Under the pieces are notes generated by a model. The model had not been told where the DNA came from and made no database searches. It saw only the letters and a list, made by a program, of their open reading frames with translations. Shown here one piece after another: positions 34,576 to 44,430 of a stretch of DNA of 64,000 nt; within the stretch, counting starts at the first letter, position 1, and each line of letters opens with the position of its first letter. The DNA is from Bos javanicus (Eukaryota; Chordata; Mammalia; Artiodactyla; Bovidae), in NCBI RefSeq assembly GCF_032452875.1, contig NC_083868.1:101800537-101864536 (forward strand), written 5' to 3'. The position numbers and the translations under genes were made by a program.

Positions 34576-35518
34576 GTTGTTCTTCAATTCTGTCCAACTT
34601 TTTGCAACCCCATGGAATGCAGCATGCCAGGCTTCCCTGTCCTTCACTATCTCCCAGAGTTCACTTAGATTCATGTCCATTGAGTCAGTGATGCTATCTA
34701 ACCATCTCATCCTCTACCACCCTCTTTTCCTTCTGCCTTTAGTCTTTCCCAGGATCAGGGTCTTTTCCAATAAGCTGGTTTATCACACCAGGTGGTCAAA
34801 GCGTTGGAGCTTCAACTTCAGTAACAGTCCTTTTAACGATTATTCAGGGTTGATTCGGAGAAGGCAATGGCACCCCGCTCCAGTACTCTTGCCTGGAAAA
34901 TCCCATGGGTAGAGGAGCTTGGTAGGCTGCAGTCCATGGGGTCACTAAGAGTCGAACACGACTGAGTGACTTCACTTTCACTTTTTCACTTTCATACATT
35001 GGAGAAGGAAATGGCAACCCACTCCAGTGTTCTTGCCTGGAGAATCCCAGGGACGGGGGAGCCTGGTGGGCCTCTGTCCATGGGGTCACACAGAGTCGGA
35101 CACGACTGAAGTGACTTAGCAGCAGCAGCAGCAGCAGCAGCAGCAGGGTTGATTTCCCTTAGGATTGACTGGTTTCTCCTTGCTGTCCAAGTGACTCTCA
35201 GGAGTCTTCTCCAGCACCACAGTTTGAAAACATCAGTACTTCAACACTCAGACTTTGTTATGGTCTGACTCTCACATCTGTACATTACCATAGCTTTGAC
35301 TATATGGATCTTGTCAGTGAAGTGATGTCTCTGCTTTTTAATACACTGTTTAAGTTTATCATAGCTTTTCTTCTGAGAAAAAGTGTCTTTTAATTTTGTG
35401 GTTGCAGTTACCATTCACAGTGGTTTTGGACTCCAAGAAAAAATATGTCACTGTTTCCATTTTTCCCTCATCTATTTGCCAGGAAGTATGGAACCAAATG
35501 CTATGATCTTAGTTTTTG
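34576..35518 (-). mobile_element. BovB LINE, diverged, antisense, split by BOV-A2
   Basis: Antisense BovB tail region at 34576-34855, resuming at 35144-35518 with the C-terminal RT sequence. It has many more substitutions than the other copies, so it is probably the oldest BovB here. The BOV-A2 at 34856 is nested in it. Confidence 0.9.
34856..35143 (+). mobile_element. BOV-A2 SINE with expanded AGC tail
   Basis: Complete BovA dimer ending in about ten AGC units (35117-35146). TSD cagggttgatt, 11 bp, at 34845-34855 and 35144-35154, inside the host BovB. Confidence 0.96.
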
Positions 35519-36240
35519 CCAGCTACCCACCTAGATCACTGCTTAATTCTCTGTTGAATAGTAAAAATATATCAAAAGGAATCTGTAAAAAAATCATAGC
35601 ATTAGATACAAGCTGTTAATTTAACTGGCAATAAACACACAAAAGTTTCATATGTCTTGATACAGCATCCAATTCCTGACCAAAAGAACAGGTTCTCTGT
35701 TTTTCTGAGGTACTTGTTTTCAGTATAATATTTATATAGTTGTGTAAGTGTGGTTGTCATCTATGATGAGGAGTTCACAGAAAAGATGGGGTGGGATTCA
35801 CTCCAGGCCCCTACACAGTTTCTTTGAAACACAGTGATCATCACTGTGTCTGGATTTTTAAAATGGCACTGTTTTCCTTTTTTGGCAAGTGAAACAATTT
35901 TTCAAACAAGTCAGCTTCCATTGTTTAATTCTAAATGTAAGAGCAGCTTTATTGTTTACATTTGGCATGTAAGATTATGCAAACCTATTTGGTAGATTTA
36001 ATTCACCTCAAAGAGGTAATTTTCCAAATAACTTCTACTGGCCTGAAAGAGTTAAAGTGCTGCCAGATGGGTAGATTAGTCCTTTCTCAATGGCACAAGC
36101 ACATAAGGACATAAATGAAATCTGAACCATGGGTTTCTATATACACAAACAAGCAAAACACCTAGCTAAGTGAAACAGAGGAGACCACTTTCTATTAATA
36201 GACTTCTCTTAATCTTTGCAACTGGAATATGTATTTTAAA
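35519..36240. other. Unassigned DNA
   Basis: About 700 bases free of recognised repeats. It includes a comparatively balanced stretch at 35880-36110 with no coding signal. Confidence 0.5.
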
Positions 36241-38690
36241 AAGGATTTTCATTACATTAACAATTAGGATTTTTAAATGTTTGTATTATGAAGTATAATA
36301 CAAACATAGAAAAGTGCACAAATTTATCATAGAAAACAGCCATGTAACAGCATCCGGGTTAAGAAAGACATCAACCTGAGAGACCCTTTATATATCTTTT
36401 CCACGTTTAACACTTCCCTCCTCTGCAAAAGTAACCACTCTTCTGATACCTGGTGCTTTTTGTAGCTATAGTTTATTCATTTTCTTTGCTGCATGGATTT
36501 TGTTGTATGAGGACTGCTATGAACATTTCCACATGGTCTTTCCGTACATTCCTTTCTCTTTCAATATACCCAGAAGTGAAATCATTGAATCATAAGTTAT
36601 GCAGATCTATAACATTAGTAAAAACTGTTAAATTGTTTTCCAGAATATTTGTATTAATTTACTTCCTTTTTAGTGAATTTAGTTGCTTCTCGTGCTCCAT
36701 ATCCTCTCAAATACTTGAAGGGAATAGCAACCCACTCCGGTATTCTTGCCTGGGCAATCTCATGGACAGAGGAGCCTGGAGGGCTACAGTTCTTTGGGGC
36801 ACAAAGAGTCAGACATGACTGAGTGACTAAGCACATTTTAATTTTATCCATTCTGATTGATTAAGAATTGTATCTTATGAAATACTTTCCTGTATGTCCC
36901 TGATATTAGTGAACTATGCACCTTTTAGATAATTTTGTAGGATATTTTGATATTATCATTAATAAAGTATTTCTTCCTATTTCTTGCTCAGAGTAAATTA
37001 CATGTATTGAAAATATCTTCTCATATTTTGTTTTATACTGAATCTGTTAATAGAGATTAAGAATATTCTGAACAGATGTTCTTGATTTAATGTAGTCAAA
37101 TTTATCATTCTTTGCCTTTATAATTAACACTCTTTAAAATGTAATATTTAATAGTTAGACAATATTTAATAATATTGCTGTCTCAATACTGTGAAGATAT
37201 TTTACTTCATCATCTTCTGGCTATACTTATTACATGTCACATTTTGATGTTAAAATCATCCTGGGATTGATTTGGGGGCAGGATGTGTTACAGAAATCAA
37301 TTTTTTTCACTGTTTTAAAAGTCAAATTGATATTCAATAGACTTATCAGAAATATCATCTTTCTTTCACTACTCTTCAGTAACCTCATAAGTCAAAGTGT
37401 CCATGAATACGTGGGCTATTTCATTGATTTATATCTAACTTTGCTTTAATACCACTGTTCTTTATTTACTGTAGCTTTGTAAAAAGACTTGCTGAAAGTC
37501 CTCCAACAGTGTTATTGTTCATTAAGAATGTCTTGTCTAATATTGGCCCATGAAATCTCTCTATGCATTTTAGAATCAGCTTGTCAGTTTTCATAAGAAT
37601 GTCCATTTTAGCTTTCACTCAGATTGTACTTGTCTATACAAAAACTTGTGGGGAATTTGACACCTTTAACATGGGCACTTTTTTAATCCATAAAAAGAAT
37701 ATATTCATTTATCTGTCAAGAAAGCTGTCTGGGTAGAGTTCTTAACTGGAATATTAATATTAGTCAGGGTTCTCAGAATTAACCATCACATATGATTTTG
37801 ACTAATTCAGTTCCCAAGTATTTGTTATATTTTAGGCATTGAAAATGATGTCTTTTAAAAGATTTTATTTTGCCACTTATATTTGATATGTAGCTATACA
37901 TCTTTTACCTTTATTCATCTTTTTGTTTACCTACTTGCTTATTATTCATCTTTTTATTTATTCCTATTATTTTCTTATTTTTTATGTTTATTAATTGCAC
38001 TTCACTGAGCCTTATGATCTAAGAAAGGATTTCCAATAATACCAAGTTAGTCTGCATATTCTGTATTATTCAAGTGATGATTTGCACATTTCAATATTTT
38101 CTCTTTCTGACTACATTTTTTCCAAGAAATCTACACTAGTAATTTTTAAATTTACTATTTTGAACTAAAATGCCAATTTGACACACTTTTTAACATTTAT
38201 TGACTTGCATCTATAAAATTTTAGTTTTAAACAAGAAAATTTTATATCATTATTGGAAAATTCCATAGAAGTTTTGTGATATTTAGACTGTATTCCAATT
38301 GCAAGATTTTTCAATTGTCCATAGTCATAAATTTTTGTTTGCTTCTCTAACTATTACTATGTTAAAAATTTATCATTTCTAACATAGTAATAGTTAAGTT
38401 TCTCACTACGATTATGCATTTGTCTATTCCCCCTTTCAATCTGTCAATTTTTGACTTTTATATTTTGAAATTATATTATTAAGTATATAAAAATTAAGAA
38501 TTTTATATATTCTTATTGAGTTATACCTTTCCTTATAATGAGGTGTATCTCTTACAATTCATTCTGTCTTTTAATCTACTTTTTCAGATATAGCTAATGT
38601 AGTTTTCTTTGGGTTAATGTTTTCATATTATAAATGTTTTTATCCATTATTTCCAAACTTTCTGTGTCCTTTTGTTTAGTTTGTATTTCC
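36241..38690 (-). mobile_element. Old L1M, long antisense copy
   Basis: Antisense ORF2 in order: C-terminal region near 36520-36700 ('actgctatgaacattt', 'aaattgttttccagaat'), central RT near 37440-37590 ('ttactgtagctttgta', 'agtcctccaacagtgtt', 'ttagaatcagcttgtcagtt'), then endonuclease near 38400-38640 ('tgtctattccccctttcaat'). All frames are broken. A BovA sits inside at 36714, and a perfect 17-base inverted repeat lies at 38348-38396. Confidence 0.82.
36714..36833 (+). mobile_element. BovA-type SINE monomer, nested in L1M
   Basis: 'gggaatagcaacccactccgg' through 'gacatgactgagtgactaagc'. No tRNA-like head is present. Confidence 0.88.
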
Positions 38691-38694
38691 TGTG

Positions 38695-38872
38695 CTCAGT
38701 CCCTAAGTAGTGTCTGACTCTGTGTGACCCCATGCCAGGTTCCTCTGTCCATAGGATTCTTTAGGTGAGAATATTGGAGTGGTTAGCCATTTCCTTCTCC
38801 AGGGGATCTTCCCCACCCAGGGATCAAAGCAAGGTCTCCTGCACTGCTGGCAGATTCTTTACCATCTGAGTA
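38695..38872 (-). mobile_element. Bov-tA SINE, antisense
   Basis: Antisense BovA body from about 38697 and an antisense tRNA-like head ending 'gattctttaccatctgag'. Part of the body is deleted ('ccccatgccaggttcc'). Confidence 0.88.
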
Positions 38873-39232
38873 CATAGTATATTGGAAGTGCTCAATGAAT
38901 TTTATAAAATTGAATACATTCGATAAAATTAAAAGAATTTTCATCAAATAACTTGGGCTACTTTAAAGTGGCTGCTTTTACCTAGTTGGTTACAAATATG
39001 CATATGAAAATACTAAACTAAACATCAGTGTAAAATGACATCTCTTTATTAGGTTCTAAAAACTAAAATGTCAATATAACAACACAATAAACTTACAGTG
39101 TAAATTGTATATGCTAAAATCATTATGTACACATATCAGTAAAAATATGAGTTCTTTTTAATAATCTACAAATAATACACACATTTAAAATTACATAAAA
39201 TTTGTTAATAAGTTTCTAGTGTTTCTATGATG
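38873..39232. other. Unassigned AT-rich DNA
   Basis: Nothing recognised. Confidence 0.5.
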
Positions 39233-39236
39233 ATCT

Positions 39237-39712
39237 TGTCAGGCAAGTGTATTCTCCTCAGTTCTATCTAGTCTCAACAAAAATTTGAAGCAATGGACGT
39301 TAGAGCCCTCAGCCATGTCATAAGTCTCAGACAGACTGTGTTATAGATTTCAGGTCTTGGACAGACCGTGTTATTGCTCTTAGACAGATCAGTGTTACAG
39401 CTTTGTGTTACGGCTCACTTTTACTTAGAAAATAACAGGAAAATACATCCTCGAAGCGTGAGGGCATGCTGACCCAAAGATGCGGAGAGAAGAGAGCCCT
39501 AAGCCCTTTGGCTCCTCTTTTTATATGTTTTTTCCCTCTCCCCTGGGCCTACGCTATGTAAATTGGGCTAGCCAGGAGTGCTGTTTGTTCTACCTGAGGT
39601 CCTCACTCCAGTCCTCAGACCTTCCTTTGTTCTATTTTCTCAGGCTTTTCCCTTCTTTGCCTTTTAGCTACTGCCATTCTGGACTCCTGTTTCCTATTCT
39701 AACTACCTAACA
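39237..39712 (-). mobile_element. Solo ERV LTR with 4-bp TSD
   Basis: On the minus strand the element begins TGTTAGG (39712-39706) and ends CCTGACA (39243-39237), giving near-perfect 7-base inverted termini. The 4-bp direct repeat ATCT flanks it at 39233-39236 and 39713-39716. A TATAAAA box is on the minus strand at 39519-39525, about 190 bases from the LTR start, and an AGTAAA-type signal lies downstream. Length is 476 bases. The 4-bp TSD fits a gammaretrovirus-like (class I) ERV. No internal viral genes are present, as expected after LTR-LTR recombination. The family name is not assigned. Confidence 0.85.
39519..39525 (-). promoter_or_regulatory. TATA box of the solo LTR
   Basis: TATAAAA on the minus strand, followed by a short GC-balanced stretch. 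Position within the LTR fits a U3 promoter. Whether it is active is unknown. Confidence 0.6.
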
Positions 39713-39716
39713 ATCT

Positions 39717-40059
39717 GAAGCCTTAGTTCACTCAAGTTCATGAAAGTTCAAGATTTTCATAACCAAATATGGGATTCACTTGAAGAAGTAGCCTCAGTCA
39801 TTACCCTTTTGAAAATACATGCTCAGTCTGATTTCTTTTTGAGTCAAGATCCAGATAGAAATTATCCTTGCAGGGTGCATAGTCCTGCTACGACACAGAG
39901 TGAAATCATCTCTGGTTGCGTTTCATTCTATCTCGGTAACCAATATAACTCCTTTAACCTATGTTCAGGATATACTCAATGGTTTAGCACTATTGGACAA
40001 ATTTTGTTTTTAAGTAATGGATTGGTGAAGACTTGGATAAATATCCTTGAAGAAATGTT
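39717..40059. other. Unassigned DNA
   Basis: A 112-codon plus frame (39740-40078) opens here but runs into the following SINE and has no domain or codon signal that I can support. Confidence 0.45.
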
Positions 40060-40268
40060 GGTTCTGGCACAGTATTAAAGAATCCACCTTCCAATGCAGT
40101 AGCTGCAAAACACATGGGTTCAGTCTATTAGTCAGAAGATCCCTTGGAGTAGGAAATGGCAACCCACTTCAGTATTCTTGCCTGGAAAATCCTACAGACA
40201 GTGAAGCCTGGTGGGCTACAGTCCATGAAGTCACAAAGAGTCGGACATGACTGAGCACACACAACAAT
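40060..40268 (+). mobile_element. Bov-tA SINE
   Basis: Diverged tRNA-like head ('ggcacagtattaaagaatcc') and BovA body ending 'gacatgactgagcacacac'. Confidence 0.9.
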
Positions 40269-40286
40269 AACTAGCCATTGAATAGA

Positions 40287-40333
40287 AAGAGACTATTTCT
40301 TTCTCTCTCCTCTCTCTCTCTCTTTTTCTTTTA
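40287..40333 (+). repeat. TC-rich simple repeat
   Basis: Imperfect (TC)n tract with TTTC interruptions. Confidence 0.9.
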
Positions 40334-40654
40334 GTGTTTAGTATCCTTTTCCTTATTGTTTTCTATTAAAGTTACCCCTCACACCTCCACATGTTCTTCC
40401 ATATTCAGATCTACTCTTATCTGTTCTTAGGCTGCTCTGTAAGCATATGGCTGAATCTTTGTATCACTTACTTACTTGTGAGTCTGTTTCTGCTTATCCA
40501 CAGACAAGTTGAGAGGGGATAAAATGCCTTAGTAAACGAAGTGAAGAGAGTGAGAAAAATGCACAGAAAACACATGGGTTAATATTTTAGAGATATAATC
40601 TTGATATGTATCTTATCCTCTTTATGTATCAGAAAATCTGAAAAGACAGAAAAA

Positions 40655-40870
40655 GTAACTTTAAGCCTACTCTGTGCCAAACAGCATGGAAAAGATGTTT
40701 ACATTTAGCAAGAACCACAATTCCATGAGGTGGATGTTTATAGATGAGAAAACTAAACTTAAGAGAAGTTAACTGATTTGGCAAATGTCACCTAGTGAGT
40801 GAGAAAAAGATAGTCAAAATTTAAACCCAAGTCTTGCTGGCTTCTAAGTTAGGCCTGTATTTCTGTATGT
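40655..40870 (+). mobile_element. MIR SINE
   Basis: CORE-SINE order is visible: 'ctactctgtgccaaacagc', 'gatgagaaaactaaactta', 'aagtcttgctggctt'. The central core ('gagaagttaactgatttggc') is well kept. Confidence 0.85.
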
Positions 40871-41287
40871 CATAGTCATACTCTTGTAGCAGATAAAAAA
40901 ATCCAGATGTCTCAATCTATGTCTTCTCTCATTTTAAATCTATTATATTGCTTATTTCTCACAAACAGAAATACTTTTTTTATAGGCGTCAATATCTGGA
41001 GTTTAAGAATTTGCATAGGCAATGAATTAATCTACACAAAAACTCAATAAATTCTAGACATTTTAATAAGTTTAAGGTACTTTTCTTTTTTTTTTTTCCT
41101 ATTTCCTATGCTCTGGCCAAAAGAGGGACAAAAAAGGGTTGATTCTACTCCTGATCCATTGTGTTTGCCATTTCAAATGTTTAGTTGCACCAGAGTACTC
41201 AAGTTATTGCATAGATGTTATTTAAATATTTTTGAACAAGGGGAGAGAGGAGGCCTGTGTAGAAAAAATGGGCTAGTAAAGAAGCAT

Positions 41288-41520
41288 TGTTGTTTAGTTG
41301 CTAAGTCATGTCTGACACTAATTTTGACCCTGTGGACTGTAATATTCCAGACTCCTCTGTCCATAGAATTCTCCCGGCAAGGATACCAAGACTATTGGTG
41401 TGTGTTACCATGCCCTCCTTCAGGGGATCTTCCAAAACCAGGGATCAAACTCGTGTTTACAGCAATCCAGGCAAGTTTTTTTTTTTTTTTTTCTTTTAAC
41501 GTAGAGCCACCAGGAAAGCC
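41288..41520 (-). mobile_element. Bov-tA SINE, antisense
   Basis: Antisense body and tRNA-like head, with a T17 tract near 41476. TSD ctagtaaagaa[G/A]cat, 15 bp with one mismatch, at 41273-41287 and 41521-41535. Confidence 0.94.
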
Positions 41521-41544
41521 CTAGTAAAGAAACATATCAGCATT

Positions 41545-41700
41545 ATTTACATGTGACAAGCATTTATATTAGTCAAGCAACTTACAGAGAGCTTTACATT
41601 ATTATCTAGTTAATCAGGTTATGGGTCATTACATTTTTACCTTAACTCTATGAAATAGGTAGCATATTATCCTCACTTAATGTTAAACACAATAGAAAAG
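41545..41700 (+). mobile_element. MIR-like SINE
   Basis: 'gagctttacattattatcta' and 'taactctatgaaataggtag' then 'attatcctcactta' follow the MIR order. Confidence 0.7.
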
Positions 41701-41785
41701 GCATAAGAATAGTTTCACTGTAGATAATGTAGAATAGTTTAAATTTTTAATTTGGCTATTTTCCCAGTATTTTGCTGTTTGTGCT

Positions 41786-41990
41786 TTAGATCAGCGCTTC
41801 CTAAACCTTGGGGAGAGGTCACATGAATTACTTGGTGTGCGTGTGTGTACTCAATTGTGTCCGACTCTTTTCCTTAAATTACCTCGAGATCTTTTTAAAA
41901 TGCAGATTCTGACTAGGTAGGTCTCAGGTAAGGTCTGAGATTCTGCATTCAAACATGCTTCACAGATCATACTGTGAAAAACGGGACTTT
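41786..41990 (+). mobile_element. MER5-like DNA transposon remnant with BovA scrap
   Basis: MER5A-like phrases ('cgcttcctaaaccttgggg', 'aaaatgcagattctgact', 'gtctgagattctgcattc'). A 33-base antisense BovA tail ('caattgtgtccgactctttt') interrupts it at about 41841-41873. Confidence 0.68.
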
Positions 41991-42237
41991 AAATCACAGA
42001 TTTTTGCTTTAAGCTAAGTCTCCTTCCTAAAGAGCTTTCATACTGATTGGACTATTAATTTTAAATTTATTAAATAAATGTTGATGATCAGATATATTTC
42101 AAAATCAAAAGACTTTTCACAAAGACAACAGTTCAATTTAGAGAGAAAAATTTAAGAAGGTACTCCAAACTTTCCCTCTCCTTAAACTGTATATACAATG
42201 TATACTAGCATAAATACCTCATGCCAATAAAAATTGG

Positions 42238-42360
42238 TATATTTATAAAGCATTTACTATGTACCAGAGACTAAACTAAGAGCTTTAAGTTATTATTTTA
42301 TTCAGTACTATTAGCAATGTGTGAAGTGCTATTATGATTCAAATTTTACATATACAGCTG
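42238..42360 (+). mobile_element. MIR-like SINE
   Basis: 'aagcatttactatgtaccag' and 'taagagctttaagttattat' match the MIR 5' half. Confidence 0.7.
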
Positions 42361-42892
42361 TGGAAGCATTGATGGTTTAACTGTCCATTATGACTCATAT
42401 TGAGTAATTCCTTTATCTTATGATTCAGTCCTTATCTGTGTTTCATGCTAGCTCTCTCTTAATTTTACTTTATACCATTCTTTTTACAATATACTGCTTA
42501 TTTCTGCTCTACACTTTGTTTCCTAATATAAGCATAAAGATCTTTCTGACTTAGAATCTCTACACAGAGGTCAGGGTGAGAGCTGTATAAGATAGACTGG
42601 AGCAGACAGTGGAACAAAGTAGTCTGTAAGAGAAAAATCAAAATCATAGTCAAGCTGGGCTTGGATTATATCATAAACCAGGTGACAGCTAGGTGGCAAG
42701 GTTCAAGGCAGAAAACAAAAGAATGAGTGACAGAAGCAGAGTGTGACAGGATCCAGTGCAGAGAACAGTTAAATACAGGAGGCTGGTTGCATTTAATAAC
42801 AAGAACCAAGACATAAATGATAAGAGTATCGGTGGCCCATGTGGAGTGGGCACTGGCTCTGTAATCCAACAGCACTTTTGATGATTGATAAT
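42361..42892. other. Unassigned DNA
   Basis: No recognised repeat or gene. Confidence 0.5.
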
Positions 42893-43087
42893 CAGCTCAG
42901 ATGGTAAAACGTCTGCCTGCAATACGGGAGACCCAGGTTCAATCCCTGGGTCAGGAAGATCACCTGGAGAAGGAAATGGCAACCCACTCCAGTACTCTTG
43001 CCTGGAAAATCCCATGGACAGAGGAGCCTGGTAGGCTACAGTCCATGGGGTCACAAAGAGTAAGACACGACTGAGCGACTTCACTTG
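42893..43087 (+). mobile_element. Bov-tA SINE
   Basis: tRNA-like head with 'ggttcaatccctgggtcagg' (B-box-like) and BovA body ending 'gcgacttcacttgc'. It lies tail-to-tail with the antisense Bov-tA at 43129. Confidence 0.93.
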
Positions 43088-43128
43088 CAATTTAACCAAC
43101 TATAAGATAACAGATAATTATAAACTTG

Positions 43129-43357
43129 ATGTGTGTGCTGTGTGTGCTAAGTTATTACAGTTATGCCTGACTCTCTATGACCCTATGGACTGGAGCCTGC
43201 CATGCTCCTCTGTCCATGGGATTCTCCAGGCAAGAATACTGGAGTGGGTTGCCATGCCCTCCTCCAGGGAATGTTCCCCACTCAGGGATCAAATCCATTT
43301 TTCCTATGGCTCCTGCAATGCAGACAGATTCTTTACCTCTGAGTCACCAGGGAAGCC
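43129..43357 (-). mobile_element. Bov-tA SINE, antisense
   Basis: Antisense BovA body and head ending 'agtcaccagggaagcc'. TSD tataaacttg, 10 bp and perfect, at 43119-43128 and 43358-43367. Confidence 0.94.
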
Positions 43358-43404
43358 TATAAACTTGGTACTTTCATAGCCCCCTTTCTCCATCTTTAAA
43401 GTCA

Positions 43405-43662
43405 GCAACAGTGAATAGAATCATTCTCATGCTCAAAATTCCTCCTACCACATTTGTCATATCTCTGTCTCTCTGGAACTAGCCTGGAAAAGGTCTTTAC
43501 TTTTAAAGACTTACATGATTAGATTGGACCCACATGGATAATCCATGATAAGATCCCCATTCAAAGGTCTGTAATCTTAATCACACCTGCAAAAAATCCA
43601 TTTTTATCATGCAACTTTGTATATTCACAGGTTCCAAGGATTAGGAAATGGACATCTTTCAG
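43405..43662 (+). repeat. Old eutherian interspersed repeat, 3' part
   Basis: 'gattagattggacccacatg', 'ggataatccatgataagatc', 'cttaatcacacctgcaaa', 'ttcacaggttccaaggatta' follow the 3' half of a common old mammalian repeat. Family not named. Confidence 0.6.
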
Positions 43663-44035
43663 ATCAGTTCAGTTCAGTTGCACAGTCATGTCCAACTCTT
43701 TGAAACCCCATGGACTGCAGCAAGCCAAGCTTCCCTGTCCTTCACCAACTACTGGAACTTGCTCAAACTCATGTCCATCAAATCAGTTACGCCATTCAAC
43801 CATCTCATCCTCTGTTGTCCCCTTCTCTTCCTGCCTTCAGTCTTTCCCAGCATCGGGGTCTTTTCAAATGAGTCAGTTCTTTGCATCTGGTGGCCAAAGT
43901 ATTGGAGTTTCAGCTTCAGCATCAGTCCTTCCAATGAATAATAGGACTGATTTCCTTTAGGATGGACTGGATTTATCTCCTTGCAGTCCAAGGGACTGTC
44001 AAGACTCTTTTCCAACACCACAGTTCAAAAGCACC
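43663..44035 (-). mobile_element. BovB LINE 3' end, antisense
   Basis: Antisense tail plus about 350 bases of the C-terminal region. Minus frame 43749-44021 carries LQYFGHQM and GQQRMRWL, both BovB C-terminal. Confidence 0.93.
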
Positions 44036-44212
44036 AGGTAAAAAACATGAATTTTGAACATCTTTAGGGACAATTATTGTTCTAACATCAGTTTGCTATG
44101 TGGGATAGACTTATTTTAGTCAGGTTTATTGGTCATAAGAAGAGAACAAACTAGGTAAATCAAAACAGAAATATATTAAACTATGTAAGCTAGTCTTCAG
44201 AAGTTCAAAGAA

Positions 44213-44430
44213 GGGCTTCCTAGGTGGTGCAGTGGTAAAGAATCTGCCTGGCAATACAGGAGACACAAGAGATACAGGTTCAATCCTTGGGTCGAAAGAC
44301 CCTCTGGAGTAGGAAATGGCAACCCACTCTAGTATTCTTGACTGGAAAATTTCATGGATGGAATAGCTTGGTGGGCTACAATCGATGGGGTCACAAAGAG
44401 TTGGACATGACTGAGCACAGCACAGCAGCA
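44213..44430 (+). mobile_element. Bov-tA SINE
   Basis: Head 'gggcttcctaggtggtgcag', duplicated 'agacacaagagatacagg' segment, BovA body, tail with CAGCA. Flanks share an imperfect aagttc[a/c]a repeat. Confidence 0.93.

Noticed and set aside
39740..40078. A 112-codon plus-strand frame as a small gene
   Set aside because: No domain, no promoter or splice context, and its end runs into a Bov-tA SINE.
42893..43087. tRNA gene, because of B-box-like ggttcaatccctggg
   Set aside because: It is the tRNA-derived head of a Bov-tA SINE. No cloverleaf-complete tRNA with acceptor stem is present, and the same head recurs in other SINEs here.
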